DNA of 64,000 nucleotides from Channa striata (lineage: Eukaryota; Chordata; Actinopteri; Anabantiformes; Channidae), in the NCBI GenBank assembly GCA_033026295.1, contig CM065188.1:1674001-1738000 (forward strand), written 5' to 3'. The notes beneath the pieces are model-generated. The model made no database searches and was not told where the DNA came from. It saw nothing but the letters and a program-made list of their open reading frames with translations. This document shows, one piece after another, positions 33,424 through 46,112 of the stretch (within the stretch, counting starts at the first letter, position 1; each line of letters begins with the position of its first letter). Both the position numbers and the translations under genes were made by a program.

Positions 33424-33741
33424 CAGGGGTCTCAAAATCAAATTACCTGGGGGCCAGTAACTAGCTTGTTCTCATCTAATAAGGCCACATAAACATGGTA
33501 TATATTTCAACTATACACACTCTACGCTACCTACCCTACAAAGCTTTACTATTTCCTAATATTTGTCATCTACAAACAGACTTGTTGACAGGAAGCTGAC
33601 AGGCCATAAAGACTTAAGACATAAAGATTATGGGGGATTGCAGACATTAAAAAACTAATCAGTGCATTTTAACAATTAATTTAAAAAAGTAGACTGCTGT
33701 ATGGTTTTAAGGGCCCCCAGGCCAGTTGTTTGAGACTCCTG
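33424..33741. mobile_element. hAT-like non-autonomous DNA element (MITE)
   Basis: The element starts caggggtctcaaaatcaaat and ends with the sequence whose reverse complement is CAGGAGTCTCAAACAACTGG. These are inverted termini matching at 12 of the first 13 bases, with a further match at cctgggggcc inside. CAGGGGT... termini are typical of hAT (Charlie-like) elements. It is about 318 bases long and contains no transposase. Exact 8-base target duplications are not visible, so the insertion is probably old. Confidence 0.6.
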
Positions 33742-34460
33742 TTTTTGGATTTAAAAAACACCAAAACAAGCTTAGTTGTTTCTTAATGTATGAAATGTTG
33801 AAGGAGCAGCCTCCACCAACAACCCAACAGCAGCCTTTGGTCTGGAAATGCTGTGGAGCCCTACATCACCCTAAACAGCAGAGGCAGACAGAGGTGGACA
33901 AAGAGGAAGAGGTAGACACACAGAGAGTGAAGGAAAGAAAAGCTCCACAGATAATAAGATCTACTCCATTTAAAGTCTTTGTACAAGAGAAGCTCCTGTT
34001 CCCCGTTTTCTCAAAGATTAAGCACTCAGTAAGACTTTATAGGACTTCCAAATAATCATCTATGCGTGTATGACCCTCTTCTTACACTTTCTGAGTCCTC
34101 ATCATTTCCTCTTATCCTCCATATCTTTTAACACTCTTTAAGTTTAACCAAGTCACTCTGACAAAACAAAACCAAACCAAAGCAAACACGTCCCTTTTTA
34201 CAAAGCTAAAATGCAACACTAATTTTTTTGTAATTCTTTTTTCTTGGGTTTTTCCAACTACACAAATATGATGATTATGATGACAATTTTCTAAACACAT
34301 TTCCTGGTCAATAAAAATCACTATAGTTGCATGTTAAAAATGAAGATTATTTGTTCTTATTTGTGTGTTTAGAGCTGTTGTGTGAAAGAGAATAAATGAC
34401 TAGGAAATAAAATCTCACTTACAACCTACCAGTGACTGTGTCTTGATAGCCATACCCAGA

Positions 34461-34474
34461 CACACACAGACACG

Positions 34475-34514
<40 letters not shown>
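34461..34514. repeat. (CA)n microsatellite
   Basis: A long CA tract with CACG interruptions, about 54 bases, in the map2k7 3' flank. It creates spurious open frames rich in CV or HT. Confidence 0.9.
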
Positions 34515-34516
<2 letters not shown>

Positions 34517-35174
34517 TACAGCCTGAGAATGTGTGATAGTAGAAACACCTGAAGAATTATAATTGCACTGGACATTGCTGTGTCCTCAATAACATTTATG
34601 TACAAGATCAATTCATGTTTGCTAATGTAGCAGATGCTTTGTTCCAGTGTGTAGTGACTACTCTGTTGACTAATCCAATGGCTTGGATCATTGCTGGAAA
34701 CAGACATGAAGGTAAGAACAAAACAAAAGGTGGAGGAAATGTAGAAACACGCACAAGGTGCACACAGTTTGTACTAACGTGTGTGTAGCTGTTACACACA
34801 GATGTGACATAGATGATAGTGAAGAGATGTAACAGTGTACATGAAAAAACGCTAACTACGGCGTGCACCTATTTCTGCCCCCCCTTCCCGTATCTGCCTG
34901 TCCAGAGCCAACACGGTAAATAACAGAACTACCTGTGTCATCCATCCATCAGTCCATCTCTCCACCTGTTCATCCAGAGCTCTCCATCAAGTCTCAGTCT
35001 CTCCCTCCTCTGTGGGCCATTCAGGGTCTCCGGTGGACAGATAGACAACTGGGCTGGGTCTAACGTTAGGCTTAGCTGCTGACGCTGGACCAGACTAGAC
35101 TCTGGCCTTCGCAAAGCTAAATCTAGGCTAGGCTAGCGTATGGCTAAGCCAACACTGAAATGGACTAGGCTAGG

Positions 35175-38100
35175 CTACCTACTAAAGAGCGAGTGGAGCT
35201 GGTGCTGATGGCTGTAACACTGGCTGCTGCGAGGCGACTCGGTACGATCCATCACTGTCTGAAACCAACCGGCCACGTCTACGTCCAGCACCTCGTAACG
35301 GCGGATGAAACTATGCTCCTGGATAAGGGAGATTGGCACAGAGACACAGAAAGAGGCAGACAGGTTAGTTTCATCTGGACATTTTGCATATTTTCGTAAC
35401 CACTCACTAAAATTGGTGACTTACCAGCAGTTGGTGGTATTTTGGCCTTTTTCGGTGATCCTTTGTGAGGCTGTGGAAAGAAATGCACATCAAGTAAAAA
35501 TGTAATACATACATTTTTTAAAAATCTCGGAAATTAAAGAATGAATTGAACGCACCAGTCTTTAACGAAGGACTGGAAATCGAGGGAGAAGCCCATGCTC
35601 AGAGGCAGCAGAGGAGGGTCTTCCTGCAGCACTTTGGTCAGAACCTCAAAGTCTGTCTTGCAGTTCTTGTAGGGAAACTGTCCTGTGGCCAGCTCCACCT
35701 GGAGAATACAAGGGCTTATTAGCATCCACCACTGCAAAATGCAGACACATTTTCTCATCCATTATTGAAGACATTGTCTCTTTATTTTCTGGAACTATTT
35801 AGTCAAAAATGGTGCTTATTATATAATATAGAATACATTTTCGACTCCTACGCAGCAACACCGCTTCCAGTATGATGTGAAACTGCACTTGGGTCTTTCA
35901 CTGTTCAAATGCAAACTTTTTTTAAACATACTGTGTAAAATGCATAATTAGAAAAACTTGTTAAATAGCTTTTTTTCCTTTTGCATGCTGGACTTTTACT
36001 TTTGGTTTTATTGTTTTTATAGCTGACAATATTCTAGGTGGAGAATACCATAATTAACTGCGAAAAGTAACAAAGTTGCAGCCTCACTTTGTTTCCATCT
36101 TACAACTTCAAAGTGGTTACTAATATGTCTGTGGTGATTATTATCAAGAATTTTAATCATCATCATCAAGCATTTTAATCATAGTTTCATCCAAATGGTT
36201 AAAAAAATTTGGTTCATGTGAAATTTGTGTAGATGTTTTAATGTCATAAAATATCATAGGCACATGACACATACATAAAAAGTTGAAAAATAACAGAAAT
36301 GTACATAAACTTGTTAACAATATGTTATTAAATGGAATTCTATTTACCAGCGAGATGCCGAGGCTCCAAACGTCTGCTCTGATGTCATAGTCAGGTTTGG
36401 TGGGATCTGGAGGGTCTATTCTTTCAGGCTGCCGGGCACATAAAGACACAACACTGTTTGAAAATTTGGTGTGCATTTGGTATGAAATGAAATTTCTGAC
36501 GGCATGTGTTTGTATCATTTTCGTCTTGAACTGTAGGGTGTTATCTGTGGGATTACACTCACGGCCATGTAGGCAGCACAGCCAGCGCTGCGTGTCTTGG
36601 CCTTGGAGTCGACGAGGCGTCCACTAATGCCAAAATCGCAAAGTTTGATCTGACCTTTAGCATCTAGGAGAATGTTTGATGGTTTGACATCCCGGTGGAT
36701 TACACCATGTTTCTCTTTTAGGTACAATAAGGCTTTCACTATCTGGAGCAGAAACACAGGCACAGTGAAACTAAGATAAGAGCGAAACAATCAACTGAGC
36801 AGTCATACACCTTCCTATCTGTGTGTTTCTTTAACTTACTGCCACTGTCATCTTCCCAAGGATTCGCTCTGGGATGGGGCCCTGAATTCTCTTCTTCAGC
36901 TTTTCAGCACACGTTCCCATTAGCTCCATGGCAATGAATACATCTGTCTGTATACGGAAAAATGCATGCCGTTTTACCAGTTCAATAAGACTGTTTATTG
37001 AAATATAAGTTCAATATTAGAAATATAGATATTTTTGTACTTCGGGGACACCTACATTGGTAACTATGGCACCATAGCACTGGATGATGTAAGGGCAGTC
37101 GTGACTCTTTAGCACCACGTCCAAGTCCATTAAGATCCTCTTGTTTTCGTCCTTGTTACCTGTACGGCGCATTTGCTGGTGAAACATTAACAAAAATTAA
37201 ACATCTAAGATTTCTGCCATCATTTGAATGTAACACACGCACACACACAAATAAGACGTTTGGGGAATCACAAACCAGAATCCCCTCTGCTGAGCTGATT
37301 GACTGCCTAACTGTTAAACAACCCGGACAGCTACAATTAAGTAATGTCTTAAATAGCAGGACGATTATGGGGTGTTAAGGCTGCCACCGTGTTGGTAAAC
37401 TAGTCAAAGTTAAAGCACATAAGAGAATGAGAAAATAAAGGGAGTTCAGCATCAGGCTCCACCTGAGAGTTTATGTTTAACATAAGTACACATTGCAGCT
37501 GATTATGATGTACTGTCAGAAGCTTTGTTGCTGAATATGGCAACCATCTTTTGCTTTTAACTTTGTGGCATCACTCATTTTAGGTCAATATGGCCTTACA
37601 CCCACATTCTGTATTATTCTGTGATGGAACAAAACCGGTTGTGGTGTAGTGCAGTAGGGTCTTACTTTGACAGCGATGACATGGCCCGTCTTCTTGAAAC
37701 GCACTTTGAAAACCTGACCACAGGTCCCACTTCCAATCTCCCCCTCACTGATTAGGTCTGTCACCTCTGCTGGATACCGCTGAGGTAAAACACAATTGTT
37801 TGATTATGCTTCAGAAATTTTTACAAGTGTTAAGTTGTTTTATCTTCTTATGCCTTTATTTTAATAATATTCTACATACTGACAAAACATGGCAAGGAGT
37901 GCTCATCAAGGTTAATTAAAAATAAAAAAATGTCACCTAAATTTGTGACACCTCACGCTGGTGCTAGTTCTATATTTATAACATACTGAGGATTTAAAGT
38001 TCCAGTCTACATGTCTTACCTGACCGTCAATCTTCAGATACCCCGTCTGTTTCATGATCTCCTGCAATTTCTGATCAATTTCTGCACTGTGAGAACAAAA

Positions 38101-41100
38101 ACCCAAATAAGCCAAAAATGAAGCTCGTTTCAGTGCGCAAATGTCAACGTGCAAGAGAATTCTGACCAACAATGGATGCTCAGGGAGTTTTCACCGCACT
38201 ACCACCACAGTTTCCTTCACAATCAAAATAAAGTCTTTAAACCTCATGAATTCATTTGGTTGTTCATACATTACTGAAAGTTATTTTACATGTTTTTCCT
38301 CAGATGAAAATCAGTTTGCGTCTAACAGTCAACTTACTTCTCTAGACTCTTCTGTAGACCGTATGTAGGTGTAGGGAGGGTGAGCATGTGTCGAGGGCGG
38401 CCGGTGTAGGGGTGATGCTGAGGTGAGCTCTCTGAAGACGATGAACGACTACCTCCGTCGTTAGCCAGGGGAAGCTGCAGTGCTGGGGTGGGGGGGACAT
38501 GACATATTAGAAACAGACAGGAGACTAGGGTGTAGATAAGAGTATGGCATACCACAGGCTCAAGTGTTTATTCATGCATTAATTGACTCCATTGTTGTTG
38601 GTAATTTTAAGCTGTTGCATGCAACAATAGAGTAGTTGTGAAAATTTTGTGTACACTTTAGAAAGTCTAACTCCCAAATGAGAAAAAAGAAAAAAGGATT
38701 CCCATGAGAAACAGAGACCAGAAGTTAAACTGACTGTAGTAAGTTTAAGGAATGTTTCACTGCAGATATTGAGACCTTGCTTCATATTGAACCCGCATAT
38801 GAACTTTTTTATCCCAGAAGTTAAAGCTCTGTTTTTGTTTATTGATATCCTAAACAAAACGTTAAAACAAATAGTCACATCAGGGAAAAAGCACCACCAT
38901 TCCCAGGCACAGAAAGAACGGCACCGGGTTAGCCCACAGCATGGGAGGTTCAGTTAAGGAGTGCACATTTTAAAAGTCAAACAGTTTATTACAACTTGGA
39001 TTTTATTTTTAAAGATTGGGGCATTGGTTTTAACACTTATTATAGTTCTATACTTAATTCTGAGGCAAATCACAAGACAAAACTAGTGAAAATATGAGCA
39101 GTAAGTCAATTTAACAGGTTGCAAACAGGTAACTTTTGGGTTAACTAAATGTGAGCGCATAGTACAAAAAATAATTTCTTATTGCACAAGACATCCATAA
39201 ATTCACAGTTTTGCAGTTACAAAAGATAAATCTGTGTTTACAATAGGTAATAATTTAACTTTTTTTCTTTATTTACTTATCCAAATCAGTACATCCCACA
39301 TAAGTTACTCCTGAAATACTCTTAACGACCCTGAGTACCTTGTGCTTGTTTTCCTACTTGACATTTTTAGCAGTGTCACTGTTGAAATGTTATCACAGCC
39401 AAGGGCTGGCACACTGAAAATAAGACCCACGTTGTAATAAACTAGTTTGCCATTGAAGCGAATAGTAGCCATACAAAGCCTTACTGATGCACATAAATGA
39501 CTTTATATCCCTGGACACCAAGAGGCACTAAAACTTCTAACCACATACATCAAACACAGGTGTAAATCATGCTTTAAAAACATGTTAATGCTACGCTGCT
39601 CTTGTATATCAGGCGTATGCAAACAGACATGTTGAATTTCATGGGAATAATTCAAAGCATTAACAAAGACCTGTGCATGCAACCAAATGTTCAGACTGAA
39701 AGTCAACAGCTATGGTAAAACAGGATTAATGACTACAAACAGGAAGAACCCCAATTACAAGTTTAAATTCCTACTTATTAGCAATGTCACATCGCGTTCA
39801 AAGCCTGTTTGCAAAACATGTCGGGGACCATGCAACTGTTATTATTATAGCAATTAAAATTGTTTTTGTAGTAGCAGGCTGGCAACTACTCTGAGAGTAC
39901 CAGTGGGAGTTTGTCTCCATGAGTCACCTGTGAATGGTTGAGCCTGTAAGGGGAGAATCAGTTAGAGGAGGGGAGGTGGGGTTAGTGTAGAGAGGAAGAA
40001 AGACTCAGGCAGTCTTTGGCATAGATCACATCTCTACATGGCTCCAGATGGACGGATGGGATGATAGACAGACAGCACAGAGAGAAGACACACAAAGACA
40101 CTTGCAGACACTGTTGAACTGCCTCCTTTTCGTACCAGTTCTGCTGCTAGAGGAGGACAAAGGGGGATGCCAGAAGACCAAGTAGACACAAACAACATCG
40201 AACAGTCCAATGTGAGACACACAGAAAGACAGAAGAAATTTGGCCAAACCTGCACAGCACAGACTAAGCTGGAAGTCAGACAGTCAGTCAGACTCAGATA
40301 GAAAGGCAAGCCTTCAGTCGGCACACAAAGAAAAGAGAAAGAGAGAAAGAGAAGCCAGTGTGTTCATAGCACTCCTGCAGACGAACCAGTAGGGATGCTG
40401 GATTAGAATCTGTGTCAAACAAAACACAACACAAAACATCGTGCCGTGCAGAAAAGCCACATGCACCGTGATTCTCTGCTTCCAGCAAAATTAAGGTTAA
40501 TCTTCTGACACGCTTACACACACACACACGCACTCACACACAAAATTTCAACACACACCAATTCTGCCCTGCCACTGGCACAGACACACATAGATAGAAA
40601 GAGGAGAAGGTATTGAGAGATGGGGAGAGGGTGTGACTTGAAAGGTGGTGTGAATAACTGCCGGGTTAAAATGTCTGTGCTAGTCAGGGACTTGTTTCAC
40701 AAACATACGGTAAACCTTCAACCACTCAGTGGAGATACTTATTTCTTTGTAAACCTATCGGGCACTAGTATAAGAAATTATTTGTGTTAGTAAAAATGAA
40801 GTTATGTGTGTGCAGGGAGGAGGGTTGAAATTAAAGAAAATTGACTGAGTCAACACGCTTAAAGAATGTGGTTAATTCCCCAGGCTTGTGGAACCAGACT
40901 ACACCTAACTAGCTGGTGAATGCATTACTAATACTAAGGACTGTGTGTTTTCAAAGCCGGTGAGACTTTGACAGGTTAAAGGACAAATAATAATAAATTT
41001 AAAAATATCTGAGATAGAAGATGAAAGGGTGAGACATGACATAGGGGAAAGAGGTGTTGGGGTAGGGGGGGTGCAGTGGCAGAGAGAGTGATGGACTGAA

Positions 41101-43351
41101 TGATACCTGCACGCTGGGAGGGGGCTGGAGCAGGACTGAGCTGGATCACGATGACTAGACAAGAGGAAAGAAAATACACACACACACGCACATTACTGTA
41201 CTGCACTACTGACACAATCACACATGCGTGCACACACCTACTCGATCCGATAACGAATAGGGAAAAAAGTTTAATCTATAATTCACAAGTTCTCTTCACA
41301 CCCAAAAACAAAAATCCAAGTGTTGTTTGTCATCAAATCCTTTAAAATGACCAAAATCAGCAATCAACTGGTGCAATGTTGGTTTCAACCTCTCCTTTTT
41401 CCTACCCAGCGTGTAGCTTCTCAGCGCAAAGCACGCCGCCGTTTCCTAGTGAGGTCATAAATCTACCTCATCAATATGGCTCTGACAGTTGCTAAAAAGC
41501 ACTTTGTTGTAGATTATATAATTGGCTAAAGTAGTTAGCTATTAAGCAAACAATACTGTGGCCTGCTATTAAGTAGATGAGCTGTTAATGGAATTCTATG
41601 CCACTACACTAATATCAGCATCCAAAATTCTTTCTAATAGGGAGATTACAAGTGTTAAACAGTTGTCTAGAGTAATCCATTATGAGTTAGTTGTAGCCTT
41701 AATGTTGTTGGGCTTCTGTGTATTTTCAAGTCTGTTTTTACTGAGTCCTTCAGAGTTAGTCAACCCTTAGACCTGCTGCTTTAGCATCTACTGTACCACC
41801 GTCTTTGATTTACAAACTAAGTGTAAGATATGTTTGTCTTATAAGTTGAAACATACACGTTTGTGTAAATGATAATCTGCTCACTGTTCTGGAGTTTCAG
41901 TATCATTTTTTTCATGTACAATGGTTGTGTCTGATCGCTGGTAACACTGGGTAGGTAGAAATATGTAAGTTGAAATGCGATTAGGACATGGCCATCACAC
42001 AATCCACCTGATAAGGTCAAGAATACAGGTGACGATATGAATATGATGACTTGGATCCCAGGTTTTTGAACAATAACTTGAGGTCTATGTCCCAGAGGAA
42101 AATGTTACACTATTAATATGTAGATTCCAGATGAGGAGATGAATTTATTGTTATTTTGGTCTTTTTGAGATTTGTTGACAATAGGAATAATACACAATAC
42201 AACCATCCTTTCTTTAAATTCATTGAAACTGTTTTTTTTTTTTACCCACGCAATCTTTACGGACAGCAAATCCACCCTACACAAAAAGAAAACCAAGGTT
42301 TGTGCTGTCAAACCCTCCATGAATGGACAAGAAGAGACAATCTGTAAGAAAGAATCATCTGTGTAAAATCAGTGAGAGGAAATGAGATTCTGAAGCAGTG
42401 AGGAGCTCTGCTCCCTCAAAGTGTGGTGCAGAGTTCCCTGCTACACTGGCCGGACTGTCTGCCTCAGTTTGCTGCTCTCAGGAAGCTTGAAGGGCCCATC
42501 GTTAACGTTACTGCTTCAGCACGTCTTCAACACCGACTTCATATTCACTGAAACCTGTGAGAGGCGTTTTCCGTGGCTCATGTAACGTGGAAATTGATCT
42601 TGCAAACCACGTTCGGTGATGAACGTCATGGTGAACCGGAGTTAACATTAGCTAGCGGTTCAATCGATAGCCTGCACAAATTAGCGTCTGTATCGCCAAG
42701 GGTCAAAAAATGGCAGTAACGTTAATGTCAACGCCGCAAGAGTCACCAGCAAATACTCGACTTTCTATCTAGGGAATGCAAACAGACGGCGGAGATGAAA
42801 CACGCGTCTGTGCCGTTTCAAAAGCGCAAACCGCAAACTACCTCAGATTCTCAGCTTGACGCTGGGCCTGCCGCCGACCATCACTAACGCTGCTAGCTTC
42901 TTAGCCTAGCACGTTTGACAGGACAGAATCAAAACAGATTACGGGACGTGACTGCCGGCGTGATGTCTCATGACAACGCCTGATTTTTAAACTATTTTGT
43001 TTGATTCCCTCCAGAAATTGCCCCGCCTGTTAAGTACGTGCTTTGACACTAAAACGAACCGACTGAGCCGAGTCGGTGTTTGTTTATGTAGCTAGCTTGT
43101 TAGCACGGCAGTAGCTAGGAGCAGCGTAACAGCCCGACTCCTTCCCTCCCTCCCTCCGCCTCTCGGATCTTTCCCCCGGCTATTCTGGCCGTTACCGACT
43201 CCCCGCTCCTTCCCGGTGGACACTCACTCGGCCTCGGACGTGATCGCTGCGGACTCATGTCGATGTTAAGGTCGATCCTCCGGCGAGCCTCTTCATTTTC
43301 CTGCTTTAGTTTCTCCTCGATTCGCGACAGCCTCTGTTCCAGCGACGACAT
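35175..43351 (-). CDS. map2k7: MAP kinase kinase 7 (MKK7), complete
   Basis: Dual-specificity kinase that phosphorylates the activation loop of JNK in stress signalling. Constitutive exons: 43351-43228, 38482-38338, 38086-38020, 37779-37666, 37175-37056, 36947-36840, 36742-36563, 36428-36348, 35698-35556, 35470-35425, 35318-35175. They sum to 1272 bases (423 aa plus stop), matching the family (about 420). The start ATG gives MSSLEQRLSRIEEKLKQENE, as in MKK7, with A at -3. The N-terminus has JNK-docking motifs RPRPTLQLPLAND and GRPRHMLTLP. Kinase motifs: GSGTCGQV glycine loop, VIAVK lysine, IHRDVKPSN catalytic loop, LCDFGISG, activation loop SKAKTRSAGCAAYMA (MKK7 Ser and Thr present), then PERIDPPDP. 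The C-terminus ends LHSLFSR. No disruption was seen. Confidence 0.96.
41107..41154 (-). CDS. map2k7: Conserved 48-base cassette exon in the MKK7 docking region
   Basis: Between the exons at 43228 and 38482, the minus strand has TTGTCTAG|, 48 bases, and |GTATCATTC. The exon encodes IVIQLSPAPAPSQRA in the same phase as its neighbours. Included, it gives RPIIVIQLSPAPAPSQRAAL and then QLPLAND; skipped, it gives RPRPTLQLPLAND. The same 16-residue exon (IIVITLSPAPAPSQRA) is known in mammalian MAP2K7. There, skipping it joins the basic and hydrophobic halves of a JNK-docking site and strengthens JNK activation. Confidence 0.92.
41175..41238 (-). promoter_or_regulatory. UG-rich tract upstream of the MKK7 cassette exon
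   Basis: On the transcript strand the 20-85 bases upstream of the cassette exon read as repeated UGUGUG blocks (TGTGTGTG, CATGTGTG, GTGCGTGTGTG). CELF-family proteins bind UGU-rich RNA, and CELF2 is known to repress this exon in mammalian T cells. A conserved role here is inferred. Confidence 0.45.
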
Positions 43352-45251
43352 CTTGAAAAATTGAGCACCATGTAGTTCCCAGCAGAGCTCTCGACTCCCC
43401 TCTGTGGCAGGACCGACAGACAGCGCGCCGACTGACAAGCGGACACGGGCACTGCAGCAACGTCAGCACGCAGCTGCGTTACTGTACCTGTCCACAGTCA
43501 GCGACCGTCATCCAAACTATTCTTAAAAAGTCCAAGTCAATTAAAAAATAAGTCATTTAAAAACTACGTTTTATTTGGTATAGTATATAGCATGAGCCAA
43601 TGCTGCAAATTACAGTATTATATTTTTTATCTATCAGTGCTTAAAATGAACCCATTCAATCACTGGACCAAATTCTATTTATTGCTTATTAATGTTACAG
43701 CTGCAGGCTTACATGTATTACAGTGTAGCCATTTACTTTAATATAATAAATTAAATATAAAGACGAATAAATATAAATCATTAATCAGTTATTTTACGAA
43801 TGTCATGACTGTGTGTTTCTACTTAATAATAATGCAGGTATAGATTTTGGTAAATCATCAGTAAGTACTTAGGTTGTAACTGTAGTTGTAACATGTGGCA
43901 TTAAGTATTAGAAGCTCTTGTATTTCTAATAAGCTGTTAGCAATGTATTCAGGCACTAGCAATTATGTCAATAAATCCTGGGCTCACAATCCATCTGTAA
44001 TTAAATGTTAGGTAAATGTTTTTAAGCAGTTTATACATTCAGTTGACTCGTACTCGGTCTTCCAGAAAATAGTGGTGAAACAAGGCATTTGCAGGGCCTT
44101 TATAAGGAGGGTCGTCTTGGAAGGGAAATTTCCACGTGACAATATGAGGTTTTCTGTAATGGCTCATAACTGATAAAACCTTGCAGCACATAAAGCCTTT
44201 TTTAAATTGTGCCTGAGACTGAGTTTGCTCAGATACTAAAACACTGTGCACATCTCAAGGACTTTTTATGTTGCAAAGAATATTAGAAGATCTTTTTGGT
44301 TCTCTTGAACTTATCACCTATGCTGCCAGCTTCTTCATATCTAAGAATTTGACACTTTGATCTTGACGAAATGTCTTTAGATCATTTCAGATCATATCAA
44401 TTGGAGCTCTGGGATATTGTTGGGGGCATTTGTAAGCATTTTCTTAAACATACCTAATAACATTCATTCATTCATTCAGAGAGGAGGACATGAAATCAAT
44501 GACATATAATTAATAACAAAAAACCTTTCGTAATTCAGTTATTTGACCAACAAATTATTGTTAATATTGTTAGCGTCCACTTTTTAGTATCCATTTTTAA
44601 ACTGGCACTAAAGTTCCCTTGAAAAGAAATAAATAGACATAATACTCACTTAAGGTTTTTTTTTTTTTATAAAATAACTCCACTCGTACTCTCACATGGT
44701 TTGGTATTGTCATACAGAAGATAAGTAAAATCCACACCATCATACATCCAAATTCACAACAATCCTGCATTGTACTCAGAAATGGAAAAATGTTATAGAA
44801 GTTTATACTACTGGGTCATATTTTAACAACACATCTGTATTTGTGACATGTCTGTTCCCATTAAATCCCATCCTTAATTTACCAATATTATTACCAAGAG
44901 AACTTGTTAGCTGCTCATTGTAGCAAGCTCTCTAATTGGCTCCATTTTGGAAAATTCAGGAGCAGATTTTAATCTCTGGAAGTAAAGCCCTGTAATGTCT
45001 GTGGGTAGACTTTAACCTGTTCATGGCTCAATTTCATAAAACGGATACTTAAAACAAAGTTACAGCCAGTGTACAAAGAGTTCCAAGTCAGATATACTTG
45101 TTTTGAAGGGAATTTAACTTTGTGTTCACAAAACTCTGGTAGCATGTAAATAACTGGATGTAGTATAGTCTGGTACTTGAAGATCAAGTATTAGTGTCTG
45201 GGAAAAAAAGTACAGTAATAAACTGCGTGCCATGTAGCTTTCATACTGATG

Positions 45252-45283
<32 letters not shown>

Positions 45284-46112
45284 CAATAGATCCAATTAAA
45301 AATGCATGCAAGGTATTGAATTGAGCATTAAGGAGTCAAGTGTCATCAGATATGACTTCCTAAAAAATGTCTTTTCATCAGTACATAACTTTTGTCAGAA
45401 AATTAAAATCTGAGCAGCACAATTTTTAAAAAGTGTCTGATATCCAGAAAAGTACAGAGTCCAGTCTAAGACAGTGGTTCTTTACCCCATAGTTAACTCA
45501 GAATTCATATAGCACAGGTTACCTTATATTTCGATTACAAATTCACTCTGGACATCAACTATTCCACTCTAACAAATCCTCTTAAAAGAAAGAAAAGAGT
45601 TTTTCTACAGCGCACTAAAACACCGTTTTTGCTGCTGTGTACAAAGGATCACAAAATAGAACATTTTCTGAGGATCGCAGACACGTACTTATGTAAGGCA
45701 TTGATATGAGAGGCCACTGAGAAACCTCCTAAACAGTCAACAGCATGAAGAGCTTCTCCTCTCTCAGCTCCACAGGTGACTACGCTGATACAGAAGAGGA
45801 AGGGAGGAGGTGATTTAAAGGCTAATGTTTGCGAGATACACAAGTCACTGGTGTGTGGTACAATGGTTGAAGAGGGGTCTTTCTGTTTCCTTCATTCATG
45901 ACAGAATATTTAACCTCACAAGTTATCTGTCCCAGCTTTTATTTTCTCAGGCTTTAATCTCTGTGGACACACAAAACACAGACTTCCTTGGGTTTCTCTG
46001 CATTATTTCACAGTGTAGGTAACAGCGGATAGTTGGCAGAGACCTCCGGTCTGCTCTGACTTGAAGACTTCACAATCGAAACATTCCTCAAGGCCTGTGA
46101 GGCCCCAGCCCA
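43352..46112. other. map2k7 5' flank, intergenic DNA and pkn1 3' flank
   Basis: 43.0-43.5 kb is CpG-rich around map2k7 exon 1 and is likely a TATA-less promoter. 43.5-45.2 kb is AT-rich without gene signals apart from an (attc)n run near 44464. The segment just below 46113 is the pkn1 3' UTR; a minus-strand AATAAA at 45938-45943 is a possible poly(A) signal. No open frame here has support. Confidence 0.55.
45254..45283. repeat. (TG)n microsatellite
   Basis: A pure TG tract of about 30 bases downstream of pkn1. Confidence 0.9.

Larger units (their letters stand above)
25441..35174. other. Intergenic region and map2k7 3' UTR
   Basis: This region lies between the map2k7 stop codon (35175) and the myosin promoter. 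Its upper part must be the map2k7 3' UTR, with no clear end. The rest is AT-rich with microsatellites, a hAT-like element, a CArG box and one possible orphan exon (listed separately). The segment 35.05-35.17 kb has several ctaggctaggcta repeats just downstream of the stop. No complete gene is supported. Confidence 0.6.

Noticed and set aside
38082..38086. Second AG acceptor (TGCAG) five bases into map2k7 exon 38086-38020
   Set aside because: Using it shifts frame and gives a stop within three codons. The upstream CACAG gives the conserved ENAEIDQKLQE.
43352..43438. Extension of the MKK7 reading frame upstream of MSSLEQ, starting at 43438
   Set aside because: The codon at 43438 is TTG, not ATG. 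The ATG at 43351 matches the family N-terminus and has A at -3.
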